The notes beneath the pieces are model-generated. The model saw only the letters and a program-made list of their open reading frames with translations. It was not told the DNA's origin and made no database searches. Below, in pieces: positions 46,463 through 59,426 of a stretch of 64,000 nucleotides of DNA; within the stretch, counting starts at the first letter, position 1; each line of letters begins with the position of its first letter. The position numbers and the translations under genes were made by a program. This stretch comes from Inia geoffrensis (Eukaryota > Chordata > Mammalia > Artiodactyla > Iniidae), in the NCBI GenBank assembly GCA_036417435.1, contig CM070905.1:65489092-65553091 (forward strand), given 5' to 3'.

Positions 46463-47109
46463 AGCTTGATGGGATATTGAAGAAAAAATAATCTGTGATA
46501 ATGACTTAAGCATAGTCATATTCACTGGCATATTCTATCAACTTTTCCCTGTTTTTCTGGGGGAAAAAAATCAATGCTAAACTTATATTCACTCAAGTTT
46601 CTCCATAGCAGGTTGCTGCCACTATTACTCTCTACACTTTATTTAGAAGCAAACAGAGGTTAATACCTACAGTATGAGATTTTCTGTTTTTCCCGAAATC
46701 TTCCATTCTTTTCTCAAAATCTCCATTTATAGAATTCCAAGTGTAGAGTCCCATTTCCTGATCACTGCACAGAGGATGAACTTGATAAAAGAGAAGTTTT
46801 ATGGCTTTTCCTTCTAATGTCTTGGTGTTAAAAAATAAAATACAACCTGGAACACTGAGTCAAAGGCCAAAAGCCTGATCTGTGGGCAGCCTTGAACTGT
46901 AATCTCAAAACTACTTACCACCTACAAATAAACCATTGTCATAATGTGTTACTTGGATCCAGGCCCACTCTGATTTTCTGACCCACCCAGTTATTTATAC
47001 ATATCTCAGACCTGATTCTTATTCTAATTACTTTTCTCTACTTAAGTCTTTGTAATTACTCCTAAATTTCCCCTTACACTTTGTCAGAATCAATATTTGT
47101 GAATATTTA
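46463..47109. other. Unassigned intronic sequence
   Basis: No supportable feature was seen in this stretch. Confidence 0.4.
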
Positions 47110-47840
47110 CTTAAGTAACTCACTCAACAAATGTCTACTGAACATCTACTCGGTACCAGGCACATACTGGTACACAGAGATGCTCAGGATTTAGTAGAGA
47201 ACAAAACAGATAAAGGTATCAGCTTTCTTGCAGTGGGAATACTCATTGAGGGAGTGGGGAAACCTAAAAGTAATAAGCTTAATAAACTACTAACTGGTAT
47301 AGTATGGTATAAGGCAAAAAGGGTTATGAAAAAAGACAAAAGAGTAGAGGAAGGGGTCTGAGAGTGTGTGGGGGAGAGGTGGGCAATTTAAAGTAGGGTG
47401 ATCACATCTAGCCTCTTTGAGAGACATTTGAGACAAGGATGGAAAGAGGGGATGGGGTTATTAGCCAAGCACAAGTCTGGGGCAAGAACATTCCAGGCAG
47501 ACGGTGTGGTACGGGAACTGCAAAGGAGGTCCAAGGGATTGGAGGAAAAGGAGCATGAGGCAGAAGCATGGGAGATGGGGTCAGGAGACAAGGGGCAGAA
47601 GAGGAAGATGGGCTTTTACGTGGAGTGAATTGCGGCACAGAGGCAGGGCTTCGAGCACAGGAGTGACACAGCCTATGATTTTGAATGACTGCTCTGCTGC
47701 TGTGTTGAGAATGGATTGTGGTGGGACAAGGGACACCTGTCAGGAGGCAAACCATAGTGTTTCAGGCCAGGGGTGATAGTGGAGGTGAAGTGGTCAGATA
47801 AATATTGAAGGTAGAGCTTGAAGAGTTTCCTGAGGAACTG
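47110..47840 (+). mobile_element. Ancient mammalian interspersed repeat
   Basis: Landmarks in order: 'aacatctactcggtaccagg', 'gaacaaaacagataaaggta', 'aacattccaggcagacggtg', 'aggagtgacacagcctatga' and 'ctgctgctgtgttgagaatg'. This series occurs in a common old mammalian repeat. I do not give a family name. Open frames on both strands here are incidental. Confidence 0.6.
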
Positions 47841-48483
47841 ACTGTGAGAATGAAAGAGAGAGAAATCTAGAATGACTCCAAAGATTTTGGTCCAAGGAAC
47901 TAACATTGAACTTGTGGTTGTCACTGAATCATTTTTCCTTGTTCTTGACCATTTAGACTGTGATGAGTCTCTTTTCTCACACTGTCTTTCAGAAGACCTG
48001 CATCCTATGCTGCATACAACACATTGCAATTGACAGGAATCCCAATTCCTCCTCCCTGTACCTCTATTCCTGCCCTGTTATGCTCTACCTCCAATTAATC
48101 CACCCATTTCTGCAGCTGCCAGCTGCGCTGGCAGCTCTGGACTAAACTGCTGGGTTTGACATTCCAACAAAGCTTCCGAGATGTCTAGATTCCCCCTTTA
48201 TTAGGCTATAACATGAGGGCTGCTAAGGTTCAGCCCATTCATGGTAAGACACATGAAATCCATGTTAAGACTTCTTGAAAAAAAAAAAAAAAGCACTGAA
48301 GTTTCTGGCATTAAACTCTAGTATGTGTTTCTAAAAAAACCAAATGTCAAAGGTGGCTGAGTCACAACAGCGCTTGTTGGAAAATGTTATCATGTAGCAT
48401 CAGAGCTTTTTGGAACATGCAAAGTTACTGATTTCTGGGTCTGGGGAGTAGAATCATGATTTTCAAGATCCATGCTTAACCTA
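47841..48483. other. Unassigned intronic sequence
   Basis: This stretch contains a 14-nt A tract near 48279. No gene or nameable repeat was recognised. Confidence 0.4.
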
Positions 48484-48715
48484 ACAACAGTGACTTTTCA
48501 ATTTTCAGTGCATGCAACAATTCCTGGAAGGTGGGAGTGAGGAGAGGGGTTGTTTTAAAGAAGCAGACTCCTGGGTACCATGACCAGAAGTTTGGATGCA
48601 CTACATTTGGATTGAAACCTAAGAATAACCTCAGAATATGGATTTTTAACAAGCACTTCAGCTGATTCTGATGCAAGTAATGCTCAGGCTACCCTTTGAG
48701 AAACACAGCTATGTA
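48484..48715 (-). mobile_element. MER5-like hAT relic
   Basis: The ends 'caacagtgacttttcaattt' and 'accctttgagaaacacagct', with 'gctgattctgatgcaagtaa' near the right side, follow a reverse-complement MER5-type element. Confidence 0.65.
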
Positions 48716-49191
48716 GGACTAGAGTTGAAGTTAACCACAGGATGCCGTAACGCTGTGGCACTAAATGCTTATCTTTTAGAAAATGTCATTCATATTCCAG
48801 AAGAGAGATGCACGCACTCTTAAAGAATTCCTTGCTATTGCCTTTGGCCATAAGAATATTAAGAATTATTTCTTCAGTGGTATAGTTTTTTCTATTGGTG
48901 GTGTATTTCTTCTTGGACATTCTTCTAAGCTTAAATCCACCTTTTAATTTATGGTACCATGTAAACTGAGTTTGAATACTTTCTCCAAGTTTACACTATA
49001 TTCTTTTAAATAAAACTGCTTGGAAAATGACACTGGAGACTTGAAAACATCTGCCATTGTAGATCTTAAGCCTCACTAGGAAATGCTTCTGGAGCTTTGA
49101 TACTAGTGATCTCCTTGACTCGCTTTTGTGGGCTGATAAAACTGCATCTTAGGGAAAACAGATAAAATTGTGGGAGAAAGGGAGAGATCCC
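48716..49191. other. Unassigned intronic sequence
   Basis: No supportable feature was seen in this stretch. Confidence 0.4.
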
Positions 49192-49505
49192 TAAAGCAGA
49201 TTGGCTTGTATATTTTGGATATTAAACACTTATCATATAGGCGCTTTGCAAATATTTTCTCCCATTCCATAGGTTGCTTTTTCATTTTGTTGGTGCTTTC
49301 CTTTGCTGGGCAGAAGCTTTTTAGTTTGATGTAGCTCCACTACATCATTGTTTATTTTTGCTTTTGTTGCCTTTGCTTTTAGTGTCGAATCTAAAACTCA
49401 TTGCCAAGGCCAATGTCAAGGAGCTTACCCCCTATGTTTTCTTCTAGGCATTTAATGGTGTCAGGTCTCACATTCAAATCATCAATAAATTTTGAGCTCA
49501 ATTTT
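49192..49505 (-). mobile_element. Old L1 ORF2 fragment
   Basis: Reverse complement of the C-terminal ORF2 region: 'tgcaaatattttctcccatt' and 'tttggtgtcaggtctcacat'-like sequence, with 'aaattttgagctcaattttt' at the end. It is short and frame-broken. Confidence 0.8.
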
Positions 49506-50649
49506 TATTAATTATTAATGAACCTCTCTTACATTTTATCTCACAGATCTTAAACGTTTTAATCTCAATTTTCTTTCTTTCACATTTATGTTTTTCTTGA
49601 CTTCTAGCCTATATTAATGAAAATCTTATTTTTTTCATTTTTATTTTTTATTTTAACGGTATTTTGAGTATATTATTACCTCATTACTTTTCCTCTAAAT
49701 CTTTTTGTGCAATTTAAAAACTCTACTCCTAATCTCTCCTATTATTATTATTTTTAAATTCTCTGTTCTCATATAGTTTAGATTTTTTTCCTCTGGAAGC
49801 AAAAATGAGAGACTCCGCAGCAATGTATATGGAGTGGGGAATTCTCCTTTTACTCCGTTGACCTTCTGATTAACCCCAAAGCGTCTCTGAGTGTTTCCAA
49901 GTATCCCTTAAAAAATGGAACAGTCTTGGTTTTTAATATTACACATCATTCAAAGTTTACATGAAGAGCTACATGTTTTAAAATCCATTCAACCTGACAC
50001 AAAGAATCACTGAATGTGGGGAAAAAAAGAAAATGTCAGCATTACAGCCCAAGCAAGGAGGGACTATAGGCACTGGGGTGGGGAGAGGCTTTAACCCTCT
50101 GGCTTTAACTTGATGAAGGACCAGGTGGCAAACAGCCTGAAAAGAACTCTTGGGAGGATATTTAGAAGTGGATCCAAAACTAGGGATCTTGACTTATATG
50201 TATTTCACTTGGTTCTTGTGTTCTGTCAAGATGACTTCTGTCTCCAGTCTTGAGGAATTCATCAAAGAACCCTCTTGGCTGTGGCGTTTCTCAGCTCCAT
50301 CCTCAGGTTAGAGGAAAAAGTTTGCCAATGAGCACAGCAGGATTTAAGTTGGAAGGCCACCTTCATTTGTGAAGACTCATATTAGACCAGCTGGCACCAA
50401 ATAAATCTGAGAAACCACAGATATGAGAAGGAAAGCTGATCTTTCCTCAAGACTATGGGTTTTGGTTCCACCAGATAAAGCTCTCTGGAACTGAAGAAAT
50501 GGTGGAGGTGCCTCAGATCCTTTATCTGTCACCCAGAAAGAAATTAGGGGTGTTATTCTGGGGGAAGGTAGAGAACTGGGGCCTAGAGGCACTTACTCAA
50601 TTCCCAAGGTCTAAGCTGACTATTTTCTTTCAGGAGAGACCCTGCTTTA
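49506..50649. other. Unassigned intronic sequence
   Basis: No gene or nameable repeat was recognised. Confidence 0.4.
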
Positions 50650-51397
50650 TTATCTCTGATGAGATTTCAACCCTCATTTGTTGTCTTTATTCACATGTAT
50701 ATATCATGTGTTTTTTCCTCTGGGTGCTTTGAGAATTTTCTCTTCATCTTCAGTGTTCAGAAATTTGAGTTTATTGTATTTTTGTTGTCGTTTTTATATT
50801 TATCCTGCTTGAGTTTTGCTGAGCTTATTACGTATGAAAGTTGATAGTTTCTTTTTCAACAAATTTGAGAATATTTTGGCCTTTATTTCTTCAAGTATCT
50901 TTTTTCTCATATCACTCTCTCTCTTCCCTATAATATCATTAATACATGGATAGTTTGATATTATTTCACCAATCACGGAGTCTCTCTTCACTTTTTTTCC
51001 CCTCTATCTTCTTTTTCACTGCTCTTCAGATCTGATCATTTCTATTGATCTGTCTTCAAGATCAATAACCCTTTCTTCTACTCAGATCCAATAATTTCTC
51101 TTGATCTGTCTTCAAGATCACTTAACCTTTCTTTTGCTAGCACCAAGAATTAAATACAATGAATTTTTTACTTCAGGTCTGTTACATTTCTGAATTTCCA
51201 TATTCTTATGTCTATTTTTCTCTTTATACTCCCATCTGTTCACTCTCCAAGACAATCTTTTCCTTTAAACCTTTGAAAATATCTATAATAATAGTTCCTT
51301 AAAGTCCTTGTTTGCTAACTGTAATATCTGAGTCCTCTCAAAGTATATTACTACTGACTGCTTTTTCTTGATAACAGATCTCTTTATTTAATTTTGT
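50650..51397 (-). mobile_element. Ancient L1 ORF1 and flank, left part
   Basis: The segment resembles reverse-complement ORF1 and the adjoining region of an ancient L1: 'ttatttcttcaagtatcttt' and 'gatctgtcttcaagatcaat'. A tandem duplication of about 57 bp lies at 51020-51135. The older SINE at 51398-51536 interrupts it. Confidence 0.6.
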
Positions 51398-51536
51398 GGA
51401 ATAACTTTTTTTTTTTTCTTCTGGCTGCACCATGTGGCTGCTTGCTGGATCTTACTTCCTCAACCAGGGACTGAACCCGGGGACTGAACTAAGTGATAGC
51501 ACTGAGTCCTAACCACTGGACCGCCAGGGAGTTCCC
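51398..51536 (-). mobile_element. Older tRNA-derived CHR-like SINE
   Basis: Plus-strand order: T tract, 'ctggctgcaccatgtggctg', 'cttcctcaaccagggactga', 'ctaaccactggaccgccagg' and 'gagttccct'. This is a shorter and older relative of the CHR SINE. A degraded duplication 'tggaataacttttt' and 'tggagtaacttttt' flanks it, at about 51399 and 51537. Confidence 0.82.
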
Positions 51537-52250
51537 TGGAGTAACTTTTTATCTTACTCTCTAGACTTTGTGAATGATACTCTGTAGAGAGTCTGGATTA
51601 TGTCATCTTCCTTTATGAATTTTGTTCTGTCAAACAGTTAAATTGCTAGCAGATCCTTCTGATCTTTTCAAGCTTGGTTTCATTTGGATTAAGGCTTGTC
51701 TGGTTCAGATTTGAACTTGGCTGTGACACTGTGGTCCTTACTCCTAAGCCATGAGGGCTGAGGTGTTCTGTGAGTATTCTCATCCCTGCAGAGCTAGAAC
51801 TCTGACATCTCCCAGCACTGCACTACCTATTCTATCACCCCTCAGCCCTCAGCCTTGCAGCATAGGATCTCTGCTAGACTTCACAGTCTCAATCTGCACA
51901 TGTGCAGCCCAGCCCTGGGACAAGGCCCCATGGGATAGCCCCACACAGACGCCTGGACTCCACCCCACTCCCCTCAGTGCAAATGCCCTTTCTCTGTACC
52001 CTGCCCTGAAATTTCCAGTCATTTCAGCATCCTGGAATTCAGATTCCTAACTCTTTAGTTCAGCAAGACCTGATGCTCTACTTGTCTTCATTTTTCCTAC
52101 TCTGTGTTAGGAGAGGAGACCCTCCAGTAGAAGGCTGAGGTGATTGATCACCTCAAAATTGTGGTTACAGTTTTCTGCAGCTTGCTGCTTAATGCCTAAA
52201 AGCGGCTGCTTTGTAATTTTTTCCCCAATTTTATAGTTGTTCTTATTGAG
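51537..52250 (-). mobile_element. Ancient L1 5' region, right part
   Basis: This resumes the ancient L1 after the SINE, with 'actctgtagagagtctggat' and 'tttgttctgtcaaacagtta', which resembles old L1 5' UTR. Boundaries are uncertain, and the GC-rich part at 51750-52050 may be 5' UTR. Confidence 0.5.
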
Positions 52251-52799
52251 AGGGTTCCAGTTACTCAATTATAGTTGGAAGCAGAAGCCTAACAATATGC
52301 TTGCTTTTCTGATGATTTAAAATATTTAGTTACCAGGTTTTATGATATATTTCTAAATATGTATATCTTATAACTTTCATCTCTCTGGCTATCAAAGTAA
52401 TAATTCATTGGAAATCATATATACTGGCCCTTGGAGGTCATTACTCTGTCCATTTATTCATTTACTCAACAAATATTTACTAAACAATTATTTTCTGTTG
52501 CTTATTCTGTTAGTGATTATTTTCCCCCTAAGTAGCTTCAAGGGATTTATTTTAACACATGTATTAAATAGATCATGGCATTTGTACTATTCAGGTATAT
52601 TGTACTCCGATATTGTTTTAAAACTTTTATTTATTGTGTCGTTACAAGAGTGTATGGAGGGGAGACAAGCACACTTGAGTGTTATGATTGGAGATGTCAA
52701 ACAGGAAGATAAATATATGATTTTGTTCTTCAGAGGAGAATTTGTGAGTAGATGTATAAATTTGGGAAGCCAAACAATACCCTAGAGTGCCAAAAAATA
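52251..52799. other. Unassigned intronic sequence
   Basis: No supportable feature was seen in this stretch. Confidence 0.4.
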
Positions 52800-53041
52800 T
52801 CACTGCCCAGTCATCCTCTCTCACATCACCCTATTTTGATCCTCTGCATAGTACTTCTTGCTATCTGATAAGTTCTTGTTTATCTCTTTGCTGATAGTTT
52901 GTCTCTTTCCATAAATATATAAACTCTGTGACAGCAAGAATCTTGTCCGTGCTGTTTACGTCTCTATTTTCAGCATTTTAGAACACTGTCTAGACATAGA
53001 CAGCATTCAGTAAGTATCAGCTAAATAAATGAAAGAATGAA
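52800..53041 (+). mobile_element. L2 LINE 3' end
   Basis: Landmarks 'aaactctgtgacagcaagaa', 'tcttgtccgtgctgtttacg' and the ending 'aaataaatgaaagaatgaat' are typical of L2 3' ends. Confidence 0.85.
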
Positions 53042-53229
53042 TAACTTCCTGACATAGTAAATGGGAACAGGGACGTTATACGTATAATTTTACTGTAAAT
53101 TGGAATAACCTTAATAAACCATTCACTCTCAGACATAATTACTTATTTAAAAGAAAGGCACATGTTTTAAAAGAAGTATCACTTAGAGGGAAGGTAACTT
53201 TTTGTCAACATCAAACTGACTGACAATTA

Positions 53230-53650
53230 GTAACCCTAACTCCATGGCATAGTGATTAAGAGCACAGGTTCAGGAAGCAGACTTTTTAAAATTTTTTTTG
53301 CGGTATGCGGGCCTCTCACTTTTGTGGCCTCTCCCGTTGTGGAGCACAGGCTCCGGACGCGCAGGCTCAGCGGCCACGGCTCACGGGCCCAGCCACTCCG
53401 CGGCATGTGAGATCCTCCCAGACCGGGGCACGAACCCATGTCCCTCCCCTGCATCGGCAGGCGGACTCTCAACCACTGCGCCACCAGGGAAGCCCAGGAA
53501 GCAGACTTTTTGATCCACAACCCAGGTTATGATATTTACTAGCCATACACCTTGGTAAAATTATTTAATTTCTCTATACCTCAATATTATATAATAACAG
53601 TACTTCTTAGGCTTGTGGTGAAGGTCTAATTAACCACTAAATGTAAAACA
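53230..53650 (+). mobile_element. MIR SINE interrupted by a CHR SINE
   Basis: The plus-strand MIR begins 'tggcatagtgattaagagca' and resumes after the inserted SINE with 'aacccaggttatgatattta' and 'tctctatacctcaatatt'. The two parts join across the SINE at the duplicated 'aggaagcagacttttt'. Confidence 0.88.
53288..53495 (-). mobile_element. CHR-type SINE nested in MIR
   Basis: The plus strand reads from 'ttttttttgcggtatgcggg' to 'caccagggaagccc', giving reverse orientation. A 16-bp duplication 'aggaagcagacttttt' is at 53272-53287 and 53496-53511. A small local duplication 'tccc' near 53443 distinguishes this copy. Confidence 0.95.
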
Positions 53651-56399
53651 GAACAATGTCTCACAGGTAATAAGCGTCTATCATCTTCTCAATCCTCCTC
53701 ATCATTATCATTATCACTTCAAGTTAACTCATTTAGGTCCACAGATTTACACTTGCAAATTAGTTTATCTTGAAGAAGATACCAGAAAGTGAAACTGCTT
53801 CTTCTAAGAGATGGCATTAATGTCGAAGCCCGGTCTCCCTTGCACCTGTATCAGGTGTTTGCTATGCGTTACGTGCTGGAATAGACTTAAGGACCTTTGA
53901 TATTCCTTTATCTGTGTCTAAACGTTTTCTCTGTCCTACATCTAGTTAGTTCTGAACTCATCTCACTGTTCAAAGCGGATCAAAATTTTATTCAAGTTTA
54001 TGTCTTTGTCAAGCCTTTTGATTTTCTTTTAAGGATGCTAATCCTATTCTCACCTAGATGATGGCTGGAAAATGTGTCTCTGCATTTAAGTGCAACTAAA
54101 CAGAAAGCAGAATAAAAGTACTCCAGATCCCTGTGTCAGGGGATGTAAGGGAACTCTCTGCCTCTCAGTATCTATCAAAACTCTGAGGAGGGTTGCCTCA
54201 GGGAATAGCTGTACATCTATTCGTTTAGATATTCTGAACTCTATCCCTGAGTTATCCTGCTTAGCAGAGACCTATAAATCTGTACCGTATCACATTAATC
54301 CCTACTGATTTGCCTTTCCTGAGTTACACTTTCATATTTATGCTAGTGGCCTACATTGAGGAAAACTGCTTAAAGAAAAAGCTTCCTTAGAAAATTCATT
54401 GTGGTGTTTACACTACAGATGTTAATAAAGTTGTAATGCAATATAGTCACCCTATCCTCTTTAGGAAGCTCTACTGATGAATTTTCTTTCTGACCCTAAA
54501 ACCAGAAATTGTGCTTTTCCTTTAAAACTGGTTTCTACTGTCTAATGGGTGCTGTGAATTTCATAATTCGCTATCCCTCTTTGCACTGGCTATCAAGCTT
54601 AGAGTTAAAACTACTGGTCCCACTTCAAGATATTCACAGGATCTTACGGCACACATTTCGTACATTATCTTTATTATATTCATCATTGGTTGGATATCCT
54701 CTTTCTACTAGCATTTTTCATTTGCCCCACATTCCTCGCCCACTTATCCTTAAAATGACTGTATCTCCTTTTATTTTACATATTTACACAAAACAAAGTG
54801 CGGCACAGGCATTAAAAATCACATAATACAGAAGATTTCTAACTGCATCGAATAAAAGCCGCTTGATAAATTCAAGTCACTCTCAAGCCATCAATATAAG
54901 TTATCTTCCCATAAATAATATCTACTACAGGGAAATCTACATATTTTTACGGAAGACAATCATTACCCTCTCTAAAGCACACTGCACACAGCACAAATGC
55001 ATACTGTCCACGTGGAAAGAATGACTACAACTCATAGCCAATAGCTGCAGGCTTGATTCCGACAGTGGAAAGTCTGGAACAGAGTAGTTCTGTTCCACTA
55101 GGTGACTTAACACAATACAGTAAAGGTACCTTTTCAGGTGATATATAGGAAATTGCCACTAATCAACAGCTCTTGACCTACAAAACTAACAATTTCATAT
55201 GATTCAACACAATACTGGTTCACATGTCCATGGGCAAGACCTCATATTGACCTTATAGAGCCATCTCAGGGAATGAATCTCTTAATTGTGTTGAATCGTA
55301 AAAGGGAATTAAATTACACTTAATTTTCTTTCAATTTTCTGTTATAAGAGGCATATCTCCATGGCATTTTTGTTTATTTTTGCAACAGAAATATCAGCGG
55401 ATAATTTAATATACTGCAACTACCTTCAGTGATTTTGATAAAGTTGTGGGTGGCTACTGTACCCAGTTTTTTATTCTGAAGCAAATTCACAGGGCAGAGG
55501 AATAGGACTGGATAGGATTTAGACTTGGAGTTGAAAAATGGCTCAAGTCCGTCCTCTGTCACTTACTGTCTTGGTATGTCTGCCAAAATTTAGTCATGCA
55601 TTAATAGGAAAACTATCACAACATGTTAGTTTCTTTGCTTACTCCCTTTGCTATGAATTTTTGAAAGACAGTGAGAAATGGATCAACAGCTTTCTTAGTG
55701 AAAAACATGATTTTTTATTTTCAAAGTACTTCTGGAAATTCCTAATGGAAGAGGAACTTAACTGATCCCAGGCTTTCTAACCAGACCTAGCTGAGGACAT
55801 GTAAAACAATAAGACCCTTTTGTAATTTTTTGCATCTGTTTATTAATATTATTTTGGTCAAAAAAGTTAAGGTCTCCCAGGCATAGTGCTGCCTAACCAA
55901 TGTGGTTTTAGAAGCCCAGGAATCCTGGGTAACGTTAGGGGCAGATGGACCAGTGTGGCACAGGCTGAGCAACGATGAAAGTGTGCTTTTAGAGCAACCA
56001 AAGAATCCCACGGTTATTGCAAGCATTTCCTTCAGAGTCCTTTGGCAAAAGAGTGCTGCGTAAACTTCTCAAGGATTCAGCGTCACAAAGTAAGGGAAGC
56101 TGTAATTATTCTGTCTCCCATAAATACAGAAGTAAAATTAGCTCTATTTCTCTTTGCTCTGAAATAATACAAAGGAAGTCTACTCTTTCCAAGAAAGGAG
56201 AAATTTCATGTATAATGTAAATACACTAAAGGATTTTGAGACATACTGAAAGCAGACTCCATGAATTATACATCCTCCGTTATGTTTCTCAACTAGCAAG
56301 GCCAGTATACAATTATGCCTTTATCACATGCAAAATGCTTGGAGTAAAATTATCATTTAAAAAAATTCCTCCCTTTTTCTCAATTTAAGCAGAAAAGTA
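53651..56399. other. Unassigned intronic sequence
   Basis: About 2.7 kb in which I recognise no exon or repeat with confidence. A weak MIR-like resemblance occurs near 55490-55590. A 105-codon open frame at 54509-54826 has no recognisable features. Confidence 0.4.
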
Positions 56400-56510
56400 A
56401 ACACATAAACAAAAGCAGTTAATACTCATTTGGCATATAATAAGTGCAAGGCCTTATGCTAGGATGTGTTTTACATATGTTATCTCATTAAACCTTCGCA
56501 GAGGAAAGGA
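56400..56510 (-). mobile_element. MIR fragment
   Basis: The short segment 'aagtgcaaggccttatgcta' with 'tatgttatctcattaaacct' follows part of a reverse-complement MIR. Confidence 0.6.
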
Positions 56511-58384
56511 AAACAAAGGAGGAAAAGAATGAATTTAGTGAGGCATACAGATTAATTCAAAATGAAACACTGTAAATTAGATGTCTAGGAAGTAAACATC
56601 CGCTCATTGAAGGGCTTTTTAATCTCTCTTAAAGATATTTCTAAATGACACAATTCACAGACTACCCAGACCTCTGGTAAGAATAATGGATCAATTAAAA
56701 ATTAGGCGGGGAAAAGTGCCAGTCCCTCCTCAGAAGCTTAAAATCTTGGGGAGTTGGCATAATACTCATGAGGCAACTGTAAAAGCACAGAATTCTATGT
56801 AATCAAATGGTAACTTGTGTAATATAGTATAAGAAGGGCATAGGCTTTGGATGAAAAAGATAACAGTGTGAAAAAGACAATTTGAAACAGGAGATATGTG
56901 GATAGTTGTGACAATGGTTGAAGGCATTTCAAGTCAGATAATAGAGAAGCAGCACAAGAAAAGGAAAAGAAATGTCACTGGTCTCTGTTGCAACAGGCAG
57001 GTGACCCTTGGCTTAGAGAAAGTTCTTGTCTATAGACAGACACAGCACAGAATCTGATGCTGAGAACATGTAGCTTTGCTGAATACTGAAAATTTGAAAG
57101 TGCAAACTGATATATCAAAATCACATAACTAAAATAATATGGATGGCTACTTTAAATTCTTAGGCTGTGTTCAATATACATTTTTTTTTTTTTATAAATT
57201 AGTTGACCCACAGAGGTATTTTTAGTGGATTCCAGGCTAATAATATGGATCCTTGCATTTCAAGTGTGTTTTTGTGTGCAATAAATGGTGAAACCTTTTC
57301 AAGATGAATCTGTTGTCATGGCTTCCTTTTCCCATTCCTATTCTACCCAGTTTATTTCCCTTTTTATTGCCCATTGCTTTTAGAAGGAATAAATATTAAT
57401 GAGTTCCACAATGTAGTTTGTACTCCTCTGTTAACACTGGTGAGAGTATCTACTCCCTATTGAGCAATCATCAGCAAGGCAGGGAACAGCCCGCCACAAA
57501 CCACTTCTTTTACATTCTTAGATTGCAGGAGTGCGCCTCTGAAAAAATGCTATTCATTCGCCAGCGCACGTCCCTGAGTGTTCATTTCAAAATTCCTTCT
57601 GGTGCTATCATTCATCGACAACTGACTCGATGAAATATGTGCTTAAGGGTTACAAAAAGCACACATAGTACAGTCACTTGATAGTGTCAGGTTATGTGAC
57701 ATTTCATCTAATGTTTTTCTTTCATTAATGGAAGGTCCTTTACTAACAGCTATGGCTTCTTTCCATCTTGGGTTACAGGCATAAAGTGAGATGAAACAGT
57801 ATCTCAGCGTAAAGTGTTCTTCCTCACCAATTTCCTAACTTAGCTACTAGCAAGGTATAGTGGTTTTCTAAAGATTTGCAGCTCAGGGACCTACAACTAG
57901 GGCTCAGTGAACATAACTAAGACCAATATTAAAACTGAAAGTTCTACTTCACTTCTGAACACAAAGAGTGACTTCTCCCAGTCACTCCATTCTCTCCAGT
58001 TTTATCTCTAGAACTTTGGGAAACCTGTTTTCAGGACACGGGATGCCTGTGTTTGTTTCTCATTTTAATGTACTGATTCTCTCTGGCTCAAATAGAGGCC
58101 AAAAATCTGTGTTAGAATTTGGGACAGATTCATTAAGAAACCCATGAGGCTTAAGGTCATGGCGCTTCATATGCATAGGACCCTTCTGAAACCCTGCCAG
58201 AGATCTTACTGATTTTGTATTCGGAATTTAGCCTTTTTTTTTCTTTTTTTTTCAATGCATAAATGACATAAGCCTTAGGCCTCAAAAAGAAAGAAAAATG
58301 GATTCCCCTTTCCCTATCCCAGTCTCTCCCAAAGCTTTGGAAAGGGCCTTTTAAAAGGACCATCATGAGCTTTATGGTAAAATC
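56511..58384. other. Unassigned intronic sequence
   Basis: About 1.9 kb with T runs near 57181 and 58231 and no recognised gene. Small open frames such as 57418-57633 have no supporting features. Confidence 0.4.
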
Positions 58385-58525
58385 ATCTCCTAATTATAAT
58401 CACCACGGTGCTTATAAAACAAACAGAGATTCCTGCACCCATTTCAGACCTACAGAATCACAATCCCAGTGGATAACATCCAGGGATTTTTGCATTTTCT
58501 TAAAGCATACAGGTGATTTTTTAAA
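58385..58525 (+). mobile_element. MER5-like hAT relic
   Basis: The segment 'gacctacagaatcacaatcc', then 'catccagggatttttgcatt' and 'cttaaagcatacaggtgatt', resembles the 3' half of MER5A-type elements. Confidence 0.55.
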
Positions 58526-58769
58526 CTACATTTTGAAAATATGTGATTTCCAGAAAAATGATATACCCAGTGAATATGGGTAAAGGTTCTTTGTTAAGGA
58601 TGGACCATGGTTGTAGTATATTTTCAGATTTTAACTGAAGAGCCCCAAACTGGCATGTCTGTAGAAGTCTCTCCATGTTAGCCTTGTGAAGGGGCAACCC
58701 TGAACTTCCAGTAAACAAAGCCTTAATACGAGGTTATTTGAGGTTCGGTTATATAAGGTACGTTATAAG

Positions 58770-58880
58770 TTCCGTGACAGGGATCAAGTCTGCTTTATAA
58801 AACATTCTATATTCAACATCTTAATCAGTGGCGCAACCTAACAGTTGCTCAGTAAGTATGTACTGAGTGAATGAAGGAAT
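58770..58880 (+). mobile_element. L2 LINE 3' end fragment
   Basis: A short L2 tail: 'ttccgtgacagggatcaagt' and 'cagttgctcagtaagtatgt', ending in 'gagtgaatgaagg'. Confidence 0.75.
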
Positions 58881-58969
58881 ATCAAGTGAGATATCCAAAT
58901 TTTAACGCTTCATTGATAGCTTGTGATTGATGTTCAGAAAAGTAACATGGGAGAACAGACACAGAATGA

Positions 58970-59377
58970 GTTTAACATTAACCCACTGACACATAAAAAG
59001 ATGCTCAACATCGCTAATTATCAGAGAAATGCAAATCAAAACTACAATGAGATACCACCTCACACTGGTTAGAAAGGCCATCATCAAAAAGCCTACAAAT
59101 AACAGATGCTGGAGAGGGTTTAGAAAAAAGGGAACCCTTCTACACTGTTGGTAGGCATGTAAATTAGTGCAGCCACTATGGAGAACAGCACGGACGTTCC
59201 TTAAAAAAACTGAAATAGTTACCATACGATTCCACAATCCCACTCCTGGGCATATATCCTGACAAAACTCCAATTTTAAAAGATGCATGCACCCCAATGT
59301 TCACTGCAGCACTATTTACAATAACCAAGACATGGAAGCAAGCTAAATGTCCATCAACAGATGAGTGAATAAAGGAG

Positions 59378-59426
<49 letters not shown>

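Noticed and set aside
47388..48029. Cluster of open frames on both strands
   Set aside because: They lie mainly in an ancient interspersed repeat, with stops on all continuations and no splice-flanked exon.
54509..54826. 105-codon open frame as a possible gene
   Set aside because: It has no recognisable domain, splice context or promoter, and the length is within chance for this AT content.
59176..59421. Open frame with a cysteine-valine repeat
   Set aside because: It is the translation of the CA microsatellite and antisense L1.
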